From a virus, in the IMG/VR virus record IMGVR_UViG_3300030116_001053, positions 1 to 29,475 of that record: DNA of 29,475 bases. One strand, 5' to 3'. The notes beneath the pieces are model-generated. The model was given only the letters and a program-made list of their open reading frames with translations. It was not told the DNA's origin and ran no database searches. Of the stretch, positions 6,993-14,543 are shown piece by piece. The position numbers and the translations under genes were made by a program. Each line of letters starts with the position of its first letter. Within the stretch, counting starts at the first letter, position 1.

Positions 6993-8279
6993 ATGGTTTA
7001 TGATCCTATGAGCAGGTCATTAAATTCCCAGATATCTGCTATGCCATCAACCGGCATGGGCGATCCTCGCCAAAGCGTGAGGGGTCCGGGCATGATGCCG
7101 GGCATTGCGCCAGGTGGCAGCGTAATCGATCTAGGGAGAATGAGAAGAGGATCTTTAAGTGATGCTCTTAGCAGAATGCGTGAAAGAATCTCACAAGGAA
7201 ATAGAGGAAGACCACCGGGAATGGCACCGGGAAAATACCTCCCTGGTGGGCCGGGAATACCTCCAAGAAGGTCACCCGGTGGGCCGTTTGGCCAAGGGCC
7301 AACTCGCAGAATGCCGCCTCAATTAGATCCTTCTAAAGGACGGCTAGGGATGGACAGGATCATGGATCTATTGCGCGGAACTCGTAATCCAATGGATCGA
7401 ATGTCGCCAGATCGTACTCGTGGAGGCAGACCAAATCTTAGTGGTTTAGGTTCGGGAAGAGGGACATTTAGGCCTCCACTTGGTCCAATGCAGCCTAGGC
7501 CTCAAGATATTCAACCTGAAATAAACCAACGGATCAACCGACCAAGGGGTATGCAAGAAGGTGGTGAAGTTAATCCGCTAGACGATTTATATGCCCAGAT
7601 TGGCGTAGAAGATGAAAATGCCGCTAGAGAAGTTATTGAAAAAATTCTTAGCGGTCAGTCTGCAGATCTCAGTGAAGCACAACAAGGATTGCTGGGCGGC
7701 GGTATATACCGAAGGATCGCTAACCGACTAGGTATGCGCGATCGTGCAGGTAATTTAATTACGCCGATCAGTAGCGTTGAGGTGTCAAGCGGAAATGTTG
7801 CAACACCAGATGCTCAACAAGCATTAAGAAACTTGTTGGATATGGAAAAAACAGAAAGCGGCACCGGAATAGAAACGCTTTTAAATTATTTGCAAGGTAG
7901 AAGAAGGCCTAGGGAAGTAGCAGAAGGTCAAGAACCAGAAGCTACAGGACCATTTGGGCTTGTAGACTTCGCTTCTGGTGGTCCTCAATTCCCCGGACCT
8001 GGAGGGGGATATCCTCAGTATCCTTTGTATCCACAGCCTCCGGTATTTGGTGAAGTGTCTATGCCATCTATACCGCAATCTCCATTTTTGCCTTATGCGG
8101 GTATGGCAAATCCAATGAATCCTAATATCTTCGGTGGGTATGGATATGGGTTTGGTCCTAGTATGGGTATGGCACCAATAAATTATTATGGTGGATTTCA
8201 ACCACCATCTGGAGAAAACACTGGTGAAGGCGGAGGTGAAGGGGTAAATCCAGCCGCGCTGGTTGTGACAAATACTTAA
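6993..8279 (+). CDS. Gly/Pro/Met-rich, largely disordered protein
   Basis: A 428-aa protein of unknown function, with AGGAG at 6978-6982 as ribosome site. Residues 1-190 are rich in Gly, Pro, Met and Arg with PGMAPG- and PPRRSPGG-like stretches. A short ordered, helix-prone segment follows (about 195-320), opening with MQEGGEVNPLDDLYAQIGVE. The C-terminal 110 residues are again low complexity (Pro, Gly, Tyr, with PQYPLYPQP). AGA/GGA codons are frequent here compared with the portal gene. The position between portal and scaffold suggests a head or ejected virion protein. The stop overlaps the next ATG by one base (TAATG). Confidence 0.75.
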   Translation: MVYDPMSRSLNSQISAMPSTGMGDPRQSVRGPGMMPGIAPGGSVIDLGRMRRGSLSDALSRMRERISQGNRGRPPGMAPGKYLPGGPGIPPRRSPGGPFGQGPTRRMPPQLDPSKGRLGMDRIMDLLRGTRNPMDRMSPDRTRGGRPNLSGLGSGRGTFRPPLGPMQPRPQDIQPEINQRINRPRGMQEGGEVNPLDDLYAQIGVEDENAAREVIEKILSGQSADLSEAQQGLLGGGIYRRIANRLGMRDRAGNLITPISSVEVSSGNVATPDAQQALRNLLDMEKTESGTGIETLLNYLQGRRRPREVAEGQEPEATGPFGLVDFASGGPQFPGPGGGYPQYPLYPQPPVFGEVSMPSIPQSPFLPYAGMANPMNPNIFGGYGYGFGPSMGMAPINYYGGFQPPSGENTGEGGGEGVNPAALVVTNT

Positions 8280-8476
8280 TGAGTTCCGTCAACCTTGCCA
8301 ATTATATTTTTGAAAAGATAAAACAGTTTGAAGAGGACAAAGTAAACTATATTTCAAGCGGTAATATCAAAGACATGGAGGAATACCGATTCGTCATGGG
8401 TGAATTGTCTGCACTTCGCACCCTGTACGATGAAATAAGGAAAGTGCTGCAAAATGAAGGAGACTTCGATGAGTGA
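8279..8476 (+). CDS. 65-aa helical protein of unknown function
   Basis: Starts MSSVNLANYIFEKIKQFEED. The heptad-like spacing of hydrophobic residues (Phe, Ile, Met, Leu) suggests two helices that could form a hairpin or coiled coil. It is coupled to its neighbours: TAATG with the gene before, and an 8-base overlap with the GroES-like gene after. Similar small helical proteins occur beside portal genes in other phages, but I cannot assign a role. Confidence 0.7.
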   Translation: MSSVNLANYIFEKIKQFEEDKVNYISSGNIKDMEEYRFVMGELSALRTLYDEIRKVLQNEGDFDE

Positions 8477-8909
8477 TCTGGCAACAGATACTGTCGCAAA
8501 ACCATCCTTAACAGACGCATACATACCGGAAGAAAGCAAAGTTCTGGACCCGTCTGTTTTGGATAAGACATTGATAGAACGAATGCCTAATCCATCCGGA
8601 TGGCGTTTACTTGTTTTACCTTACAAGGGCAAAGGAAAGACTGACGCAGGGATTCTGTTAACAAAACAGACTACCGATCGTGAAAGTTTAGCTACTGTCG
8701 TTGCTTATGTACTTAAAGTTGGTCCACTGGCGTACCAGGATGAAGGCAAATTTGCTGATCAGCCCTGGTGCAAGGAAGGCGATTGGGTGCTGATAGGCCG
8801 TTATGCAGGAGCTCGTTTTTCTTTAGAAGATGATGCTGAAGTTCGAATCATTAATGATGACGAAGTGATTGGCACTATCTTAGATCCCGATGACATTAAA
8901 GCTTTGTGA
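8469..8909 (+). CDS. GroES-like co-chaperonin (Cpn10 family)
   Basis: This 146-aa protein has the GroES order of motifs. GWRLLVLPYKG opens the beta-barrel. A mobile-loop region KTDAGILLTKQT carries the hydrophobic GILL tripeptide region that docks to GroEL. A VVAYVLKVGP strand, a KEGDWVLIGRYAG segment (equivalent to KVGDIVLF in GroES) and VRIINDDEVIGTIL at the end follow. It would cap host GroEL and help fold a phage protein, probably the capsid protein, as T4 gp31 does. About 35 extra N-terminal residues and a longer insert before GDWVL make it larger than bacterial GroES (about 97 aa). The start at 8469 has AAGGAG (8457-8462) 6 bases upstream; an ATG at 8454 is less likely. No groEL is present. 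Confidence 0.82.
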   Translation: MSDLATDTVAKPSLTDAYIPEESKVLDPSVLDKTLIERMPNPSGWRLLVLPYKGKGKTDAGILLTKQTTDRESLATVVAYVLKVGPLAYQDEGKFADQPWCKEGDWVLIGRYAGARFSLEDDAEVRIINDDEVIGTILDPDDIKAL

Positions 8910-8917
8910 GGTGAACC

Positions 8918-10033
8918 ATGGCAGAAGAAACATTAACTGAGGCGTTAGCCAATTTAAACGACGAGAATATTCAAAACGCAGCAGTGCCAGAGCACAAGCG
9001 GCCTGATATTGAAGATCCCCAAGAAGAGTCTACGTTTATTGATCTCAGTGACGATGATATTGCTGAAGTATCTCCTGTTACCGAAGACCAAGTTCAAGAA
9101 AACTTTGAAGATGGTTCTTTAGGTCAGGATGATGCAGATTTATCTGAAGTAGAAAAAGAAGCCAAGAAAGCGCAGAACCGTGTTAATCAGGCTATCAAAC
9201 AGGCTAAAGACTATCAGCGTCGAGAGCTGCAGGCGTTACAGTATGCCAAGCAGTTACAGGAAGAAAATAAAAAACTGTCTTCTCAAATTCAATTAGAAAG
9301 TCAACAAACTGCACAAAACAATTTAGAGCTTTCTAAAAACTACAGTAATGAATTTGAAAGTAGAGTAGATGCACAAGTAGATGCTGCGAAAGTTGCCCTT
9401 AAAACGGCATATGATTCTGGCGATCAAAATCTTATGGTCGATGCGCAGCAACAACTGGCTAGAGCAGAAGCAGAAAGAAATCAACTTTCTCAATATAAAA
9501 GAGAGCTTGCTAAATATGAGCAGGATCTTGAACAATGGCAAACTGCTCAGTCAAACATTCAGCAAGAGTTTCCGGATTATAATCCGCAACAAAACTATCA
9601 GCCTCAGACTCAAGCACAACCTCAGACTCAAGCACAACCCCAGCCTCAATATGCTCAACCTTCTCAAAAGGCAACTTCTTGGGCAGAAAGAAATGAATGG
9701 TTCGGTGTTGATCGCATTATGACCAATGCAGCGATGGCAATACACCAAGAATTAGCTGAGACTGGAATTGACTTAGAGTCTGATGAATACTATTCTCAAC
9801 TTGACAACAGATTACGCGAGGAACTACCAAACAAGTTCCAAGCGGAAAACAACGTAGGAAACAGCGGCAAACCCGTCCAGACCGTCGTTTCCGGTACGCG
9901 CACAACAGGAACTGGACGCAGTCAAAATGATCGTAGGGTTGAACTAACCCCTAGTGAACAGGCTTTAGCCAAGAAGCTGGGTGTACCGTTCAAGGAATAC
10001 GCAAAACAAAAATTGAGGTTACAGGCATCATGA
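8918..10033 (+). CDS. Putative scaffolding protein
   Basis: A 371-aa, acidic and Gln-rich protein placed before the capsid gene, where scaffolds usually lie. Residues about 1-75 are acidic and disordered. Residues about 75-210 form a long predicted coiled coil (KEAKKAQNRVNQAIKQAKDY and onward). A Gln/Pro linker with a duplicated QTQAQP unit follows (about 228-248), then a short ordered C-terminal part ending in a basic helix (VPFKEYAKQKLRLQAS). Coiled-coil proteins with a basic C-terminal helix that binds the coat protein are typical of P22-type scaffolds. The assignment rests on architecture and position only. GAGGTGA precedes the ATG. Confidence 0.7.
   Translation: MAEETLTEALANLNDENIQNAAVPEHKRPDIEDPQEESTFIDLSDDDIAEVSPVTEDQVQENFEDGSLGQDDADLSEVEKEAKKAQNRVNQAIKQAKDYQRRELQALQYAKQLQEENKKLSSQIQLESQQTAQNNLELSKNYSNEFESRVDAQVDAAKVALKTAYDSGDQNLMVDAQQQLARAEAERNQLSQYKRELAKYEQDLEQWQTAQSNIQQEFPDYNPQQNYQPQTQAQPQTQAQPQPQYAQPSQKATSWAERNEWFGVDRIMTNAAMAIHQELAETGIDLESDEYYSQLDNRLREELPNKFQAENNVGNSGKPVQTVVSGTRTTGTGRSQNDRRVELTPSEQALAKKLGVPFKEYAKQKLRLQAS
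9602..9637 (+). repeat. Perfect tandem 18-base duplication
   Basis: CCTCAGACTCAAGCACAA occurs twice back to back (9602-9619, 9620-9637), coding PQTQAQ twice in the scaffold linker. Zero mismatches between copies suggest a recent slippage event. Confidence 0.85.
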
Positions 10034-10506
10034 CAGACAAAAAAGCTGTTGGATCAAAAAGAACCCCCAGAAGTCAAGACGACAGGGGAAAGAAAACGGC
10101 TCGTCAGCCATGGAAGCCACCTCAAGCTTTAGATACACCAGAGCCACCGCCTGGTATGCGTTATCGGTGGGTAAGAACTCATATTCGTAATGAGGATGAC
10201 AAAACCAATGTCCATAAAAGATTTCAGGAAGGTTATGAGCCTGTGCATCCGTCAGAAGTTGAAGGCTATGATTTGCCGACAATCGAAGAGGGGAAGCACG
10301 CTGGAGTTGTTGGCGTTGGTGGGTTGATTCTTGCCAAGATACCGGAGGAGACAGCGGAAGAGAGAAACGCTTATTACGCGCAGCAGACAGAGAATCAAAT
10401 GACTGCTGTAGATAATAATCTTATGCGTGAAAGCGACCCTCGTATGCCGATATCTCAAGAACGCAAAAGCAAGGTGACATTTGGGGCTTCTGGAAAGAAC
10501 GATTAA
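10030..10506 (+). CDS. Conserved phage protein of unknown function in the head module
   Basis: A 158-aa protein with an ATGA overlap with the scaffold stop. The N-terminal 35 residues are basic and disordered. Then comes PPGMRYRWVRTHIRNEDDK, a central EGYEPVHPSEVEGYDLP, and a glycine-rich GKHAGVVGVGGLILAKIPEE segment that looks like a buried beta strand. The C-terminal half is a charged helix (AEERNAYYAQQTENQM). Proteins of this pattern sit between scaffold and capsid genes in marine phages, as I recall, without known function. A minor head protein or a second assembly factor is possible. Confidence 0.75.
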   Translation: MTDKKAVGSKRTPRSQDDRGKKTARQPWKPPQALDTPEPPPGMRYRWVRTHIRNEDDKTNVHKRFQEGYEPVHPSEVEGYDLPTIEEGKHAGVVGVGGLILAKIPEETAEERNAYYAQQTENQMTAVDNNLMRESDPRMPISQERKSKVTFGASGKND

Positions 10507-10534
10507 TTTGATTGTGTTTTAGGAGAACTAAAAA

Positions 10535-11143
10535 ATGGCAAATAAAGATGCGCCTTTTGGACTCCGTTATGTACGCAACCTGCAGGGTAACTACAACTCT
10601 TCAGGTCAGTCTCGTTATCGAATAACGACTGCCGATGCGACCAACACTACCAACATCTATCAGGGTGACATTGTCACTCAGAATACTGCTGGTATTGTTA
10701 CTCGAATCGCTCGAGCAGACGGCGGTAGCGCGACTAGTGACATCATTGTCGGTGTATTCAACGGATGTTTCTACACAGACCCAACCACAAGTAAGCCAAC
10801 TTGGAGCAACTACTGGCCCGGTAATGCGGCCACAGATGCGATTGCTTTCATTTATGACAGCCCTATGGATGTCTTTGAAGTGCAAGCTGACGCAGCGTTC
10901 CCTGTTGCCGACTTGTTAGGTAATTTCGATATTGTTGATAATACTGGAACTGGAAGCAGCGATAGCGGCATTTCTTATGTCGAGCTTGATGTTTCTACTG
11001 GTGCTACAACTGCGACATTGCCAATGAAAGCCCTGGATATTTCAGAAGACCCTGAAAATTCAGATGTAAGTGCAGCCAATACCAACGTGCTTGTTACCAT
11101 ACAGAACCATCTGTTTGGTCAGAAGCAAGTTGGCCTAGCGTAA
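10535..11143 (+). CDS. Putative accessory head (decoration) protein
   Basis: A 202-aa protein directly before the major capsid gene, beginning MANKDAPFGLRYVRNLQGN with AGGAGA (10521-10526) as ribosome site. The sequence is beta-rich, with many Thr, Asp and Gly, and has the motif GVFNGCFYTDPTTSKPTWSN. No signal peptide, membrane segment or coiled coil is seen. Capsid stabilising or decoration proteins often precede the capsid gene and have this composition. It could equally be another virion protein. Confidence 0.6.
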   Translation: MANKDAPFGLRYVRNLQGNYNSSGQSRYRITTADATNTTNIYQGDIVTQNTAGIVTRIARADGGSATSDIIVGVFNGCFYTDPTTSKPTWSNYWPGNAATDAIAFIYDSPMDVFEVQADAAFPVADLLGNFDIVDNTGTGSSDSGISYVELDVSTGATTATLPMKALDISEDPENSDVSAANTNVLVTIQNHLFGQKQVGLA

Positions 11144-11157
11144 GGGAGGCTGAATAG

Positions 11158-12066
11158 ATGGCAATTTCACGCGCACAACTAGCGAAAGAGCTAGAACCAG
11201 GTCTAAATGCCTTATTTGGCATGGAGTATGATCGTTATGAGAACGAACATGCTGAAATCTTTGACACTGAATCTTCAGATCGAGCATTTGAAGAAGAAGT
11301 TCTGATCGTTGGCTTTGGAAATGCTTCTGTGAAGCAGGAAGGTCAAGGCGTTCAGTTCGACAGTGCAAGCGAAGGTTTCACTGCTCGTTACACTCATGAA
11401 ACTGTAGCACTTGCATTTGCGTTGACTGAGGAGGCTGTAGAAGACAATCTTTACGACCGACTTGGTGCTCGTTATACGAAAGCATTGGCAAGAAGCATGG
11501 CCCACACTAAGCAGGTAAAAGCTGCCAACGTATTGAATAATGCGTTTAGCTCAAGCTTTACTGGTGGTGACGGTGTATCTTTGATTAACACCTCACACCC
11601 CCTTGCAAACGGTGGTAGCCTAGCTAACCGTGCTACAACAATGTCGGATCTTAATGAAACGTCATTGGAAAATGCATTAATCAGCATCTCAACTTTTGTT
11701 GATGATCGAGACATGATCTTGGCTCTGAGAGGACTCAAGCTTATTGTTCCGCCTCAACTTCAGTTTGTTGCTGATAGACTGCTTGAAACCCCAGGAAGGG
11801 TTGGTACAGCAGATAACGACATCAACGCAGTAAGGAATATGGGACTGTTGCCGGAAGGCTACTCAGTCAACCACTTCCTGACTGACACTGATGCTTGGTT
11901 TATCAAGACTGACTGTCCTGACGGCTTTAAGCACTTCGAGAGAACTCCAATCAGCACTTCAATGGAAGGTGATTTCGATACAGGTAATGTTCGCTACAAG
12001 GCTAGAGAGCGTTACTCCTTCGGATTCAGCAACCCTCGTTGTGTATTTGGATCTCAAGGAGCTTAA
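11158..12066 (+). CDS. Major capsid protein, Mu gpT-like
   Basis: A 302-aa protein forming the icosahedral shell, probably with the HK97 fold. The segment ARYTHETVALAFALTEEAVE (about 80-100), the long helix with ARYTKALARSMAHTKQVKAAN, then INTSHPLANGG and LRGLKLIVPPQLQFVADRL are the pattern I know from Mu-like major head subunit (gpT) proteins. It has a strong ribosome site (GGGAGG 11144-11149) fitting high expression, and a terminator right behind it. The preceding scaffold and GroES-like genes would help its assembly. The length is typical for capsid proteins without a maturation delta domain. Confidence 0.9.
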   Translation: MAISRAQLAKELEPGLNALFGMEYDRYENEHAEIFDTESSDRAFEEEVLIVGFGNASVKQEGQGVQFDSASEGFTARYTHETVALAFALTEEAVEDNLYDRLGARYTKALARSMAHTKQVKAANVLNNAFSSSFTGGDGVSLINTSHPLANGGSLANRATTMSDLNETSLENALISISTFVDDRDMILALRGLKLIVPPQLQFVADRLLETPGRVGTADNDINAVRNMGLLPEGYSVNHFLTDTDAWFIKTDCPDGFKHFERTPISTSMEGDFDTGNVRYKARERYSFGFSNPRCVFGSQGA

Positions 12067-12085
12067 TGTTCCATGTGAAACTATG

Positions 12086-12110
12086 AGAGTGGTCGCAAGA
12101 CCACTCTTTT
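12086..12110 (+). terminator. Intrinsic terminator after the major capsid gene
   Basis: A perfect 9-bp stem AGAGTGGTC / GACCACTCT with a GCAA tetraloop is followed by TTT. It starts 19 bases after the capsid stop. This is the clearest terminator in the window. The U-tract is short, so read-through is likely, comparable in position with the leaky terminator after the T7 capsid gene. Confidence 0.8.
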
Positions 12111-12124
12111 AGTTGTAGTATAAT
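12097..12124 (+). promoter_or_regulatory. Candidate promoter downstream of the capsid terminator
   Basis: A perfect TATAAT lies at 12119-12124. Sixteen bases upstream is AAGACC (12097-12102), only 3/6 to TTGACA, and it lies inside the terminator hairpin. A small inverted repeat ACGC-TAT-GCGT (12126-12136) follows at the expected start of transcription. The TATAAT and 16-base spacing match the candidate promoter before the terminase gene. An activator or a phage-specific factor would be needed to explain the poor -35. Confidence 0.35.
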
Positions 12125-12156
12125 GACGCTATGCGTTGGTTCTAGGAGGAACTGTT

Positions 12157-12867
12157 ATGCCTACTCATTTTCGTACTGGTGTTTCTAATCAAGTACCAGG
12201 TAACCCTTTATTTCAACTTCCGTATTTAGACCCTACTAAGTACACAACTTATTTTAATGATTTTCTTACTTATCATGCTGATGAGTGGACAATCACTACA
12301 ACCGAAGGTGGTTCAGGTAATGCATCAGAAGCACTTACAAGTGGTGCTGGCGGTTGGCTTTTAATCACTAACGATGATGCTGATGACGATTTGGACTTTC
12401 TCCAACTGAAAGGGGAAGCTTTCAAATACGTTTCAACTAAGAACATGTTCTTTAAAGCACGATTTAAGGTTAGTGACGCTACTCAATCTGATTTTGTTAT
12501 GGGCCTTGGTATTACTGATACCACTCCGCTCGATACAACAGATGGAGTCTTTTTCATAAAAGCTGATGGTGCTGCCACCATGGATTTTCTTATTGAAAAA
12601 GATAATTCTGCAACAACCAATAGTTCAGTTGCTACGATATCTGACGATACTTTTTTGACTGCATCTTTCCATTACAACCCAAATGGCGGAAGTTCCGGCG
12701 GAGGGGCTTTTGAAGTGTTTATAGATGATTCAAAAGTTGCAACTGAAACTACGTTAACAAACGCGCCTGATGACGAAGATCTTACTGTCAGTTTCGGCAT
12801 TCAAAATGGTGCCGCTGCAGCAAAAACAATGACCGTTGATTACATTTTTGCAGCAGTTGAGCGATAA
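12157..12867 (+). CDS. Putative beta-sandwich virion protein
   Basis: A 236-aa protein with an excellent ribosome site (AGGAGGA 12144-12150, 6 bases before ATG). The frame is open to a TTG at 12136, which is rejected because it precedes that site. The sequence is dominated by beta strands (FFKARFKVSDATQSDFVMGL, TMTVDYIFAAVER), like a jelly-roll or lectin-like sandwich, with acidic loops. It is the first gene after the terminator/promoter, so it may be highly expressed. A capsid fibre or decoration role is inferred from position and fold type only. Confidence 0.65.
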   Translation: MPTHFRTGVSNQVPGNPLFQLPYLDPTKYTTYFNDFLTYHADEWTITTTEGGSGNASEALTSGAGGWLLITNDDADDDLDFLQLKGEAFKYVSTKNMFFKARFKVSDATQSDFVMGLGITDTTPLDTTDGVFFIKADGAATMDFLIEKDNSATTNSSVATISDDTFLTASFHYNPNGGSSGGGAFEVFIDDSKVATETTLTNAPDDEDLTVSFGIQNGAAAAKTMTVDYIFAAVER

Positions 12868-12888
12868 TTGTAAGAGAGGTAGCTTGTT

Positions 12889-13512
12889 ATGACCCTTAAA
12901 GGTTCAGGTAGTGATGTAACATCCAGCTTTATAACGGCTGCTGCCGCAGATCCAGATGGCATTTCTACAGCCGCTAGTATTAGTGGAGCCGCCAACTTAA
13001 CCATTGGTGGCGCATTAGCTAGTGGAGGATCCGTTACTATGGATTCTCCTAGAAATGTCACCATACTTTCTGCCGGTGATGATTCCGGTATTACTTTTAC
13101 GGTTACTGGCACTGATGAGTCTAGTGCTGCTCAAACTGAAGTAATTACAGGAGCTGACTCTACCACTGCGACGGGCACTAAGTTCTTTAAAACAGTGACT
13201 CAGATAGCTACTTCTGGTTCTTCAGCGGGTAATGTTAGCGCGGGTTCCGGCACTAGTTGTTGCGGTGTTATATCAGCAGCACGTTGTCGTTTACGAGGTA
13301 TCTATGTAGTAAACGGCAGTAGTGCAGCAACCATTGTGTTTAGAGAAGGCTCTGGTACAGGGACAGTTGTTATGCAATTTGCCACTGTTGCTGGAGCAAG
13401 CACCAACTCTTACCCTGATGTGCCAGATGATGGCCTTTTGTTTAAAGATGGCGGATATGTAACTTTTACTGCAGTGACAGATTTAACTGCAATGACAACA
13501 TTCTTTTCTTAA
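12889..13512 (+). CDS. Putative virion structural protein
   Basis: A 207-aa protein, very rich in Ser, Thr, Ala and Gly and beta-rich throughout. Residues about 60-100 resemble an Ig-like strand pattern (SGITFTVTGTDESSAA). A cluster of four cysteines (SCCGVISAARC region plus flank) is unusual for an exposed virion protein. The C-terminal part IYVVNGSSAATIVFREGSGT to the end reads as a separate small beta domain. AGAGAGG lies 9 bases before the ATG. The place between capsid and adaptor genes suggests a head or neck surface protein. Confidence 0.6.
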   Translation: MTLKGSGSDVTSSFITAAAADPDGISTAASISGAANLTIGGALASGGSVTMDSPRNVTILSAGDDSGITFTVTGTDESSAAQTEVITGADSTTATGTKFFKTVTQIATSGSSAGNVSAGSGTSCCGVISAARCRLRGIYVVNGSSAATIVFREGSGTGTVVMQFATVAGASTNSYPDVPDDGLLFKDGGYVTFTAVTDLTAMTTFFS

Positions 13513-13524
13513 AGGAATTGGTAA

Positions 13525-14205
13525 ATGGCTACATCGGGATCTAGAGATTTTGAGCCAGATGTTGCGGAGTACATAGAAGAAGCATTTGAACGATGTGGTC
13601 TTGAGTTTCGCACCGGGTATGACGGGGTCACCGCAAGGCGATCCCTTAACCTGCTGTTCGCTGATTGGGCAAACCGTGGGTTAAACCAATGGACCGTTAC
13701 TAATTCAGCAACCACAGTAACGGAAGGTGACGAATACCTAGATCTGACTGCAACAACGATCGATGTGCTTGATGTTATTCTCAGAAGAACTGAGGGTAGC
13801 ACAACAACTGACATCTCGATGGAGCAGCTAAGTCGATCTGGATATTGGAATATCCCAAACAAATCAAGCAAAGCCAGGCCTACACAATGGTTCTTGGACA
13901 AGCAGGTTACACCTAGATTGTATTTTTGGCCTGCTGCTGAAAACAGCACAGATAAACTGGTTATTAATAGATTAATTCGCATTGAAGATGCGGATGCCAG
14001 TGTCAATACTCTTGATATGCCATTTAGGTTTTATCCTTGTCTTGCTGCAGGACTTGCTTATTACATTGCTTTGAAGAGAGCTCCTGACAGAGTTCAAATG
14101 TTGAAAGGATTCTACGAAGAAGAGTTTCAACGAGCAGCGGACCAAGATGAGAGTAGAGCTTCTTTGAAGATTGCCCCAGGCATTTCTTCTACCAGGAGGT
14201 CATAA
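13525..14205 (+). CDS. Putative head-tail adaptor / neck protein
   Basis: A 226-aa protein with AAAGGAA 8 bases before the ATG. The N-terminal helical part has ARRSLNLLFADWANRGLNQW, a pattern like the helical bundle of podovirus gp4/tail tubular A-type adaptors. The middle is beta-rich (YLDLTATTIDVLDVILRR), followed by RPTQWFLDKQVTPRLYFWP. A helical end includes PCLAAGLAYYIALKRAPDR and an amphipathic FYEEEFQRAADQDESR. Such proteins bind below the portal and connect it to the tail tube. The family call is by pattern, so the exact type is uncertain. Confidence 0.65.
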   Translation: MATSGSRDFEPDVAEYIEEAFERCGLEFRTGYDGVTARRSLNLLFADWANRGLNQWTVTNSATTVTEGDEYLDLTATTIDVLDVILRRTEGSTTTDISMEQLSRSGYWNIPNKSSKARPTQWFLDKQVTPRLYFWPAAENSTDKLVINRLIRIEDADASVNTLDMPFRFYPCLAAGLAYYIALKRAPDRVQMLKGFYEEEFQRAADQDESRASLKIAPGISSTRRS

Positions 14206-14543
14206 TGGCTTATGCATCTGGCAAGCATTCAGTTGCCATATGTGACAGGTGTGGCTTCAAGTACAAATACACTAAACTAAAAAAAGAATGGACTGGATTT
14301 AGAGTCTGTTCTGAGTGTTATGAGCCTAAACATCCGCAACTCGAACCGCCTAGAAATCTTGCTGACCCTGAAGCTTTAAGAGATCCTAGGCCATCTTTGG
14401 CTGCTGCATCTATTGCAGGAGCTGGTGTAGTCCGGACAATTAACCCTAACCAGATGATAACGGTAACAGGTGACTCGATAGGTTCAGCTTTTGATGGGCT
14501 GAAAGCTACAACGAGCGTGGGAACCGTAACGGTGACAGTATGA
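14205..14543 (+). CDS. Small zinc-ribbon-like phage protein
   Basis: A 112-aa protein whose N-terminal half has two CxxC pairs (C13, C16, C35, C38) with a basic beta region between them, as in a zinc ribbon. It is followed by EPKHPQLEPPRN, then a Pro/Arg stretch and a beta-rich, Thr/Val-rich tail (VTVTV end). I recall marine phage relatives with the same EPKHPQLEP motif, some lacking the cysteines. Start and stop overlap both neighbours (TAATG, ATGA), so it is translationally coupled to the two adaptor genes and probably belongs to the neck or tail. Confidence 0.75.
   Translation: MAYASGKHSVAICDRCGFKYKYTKLKKEWTGFRVCSECYEPKHPQLEPPRNLADPEALRDPRPSLAAASIAGAGVVRTINPNQMITVTGDSIGSAFDGLKATTSVGTVTVTV

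Noticed and set aside
13509-14006. 165-codon minus-strand frame opposite the adaptor gene
   Set aside because: The opposite strand codes a well-packed gene with ribosome site and family pattern. The antisense frame has no support.
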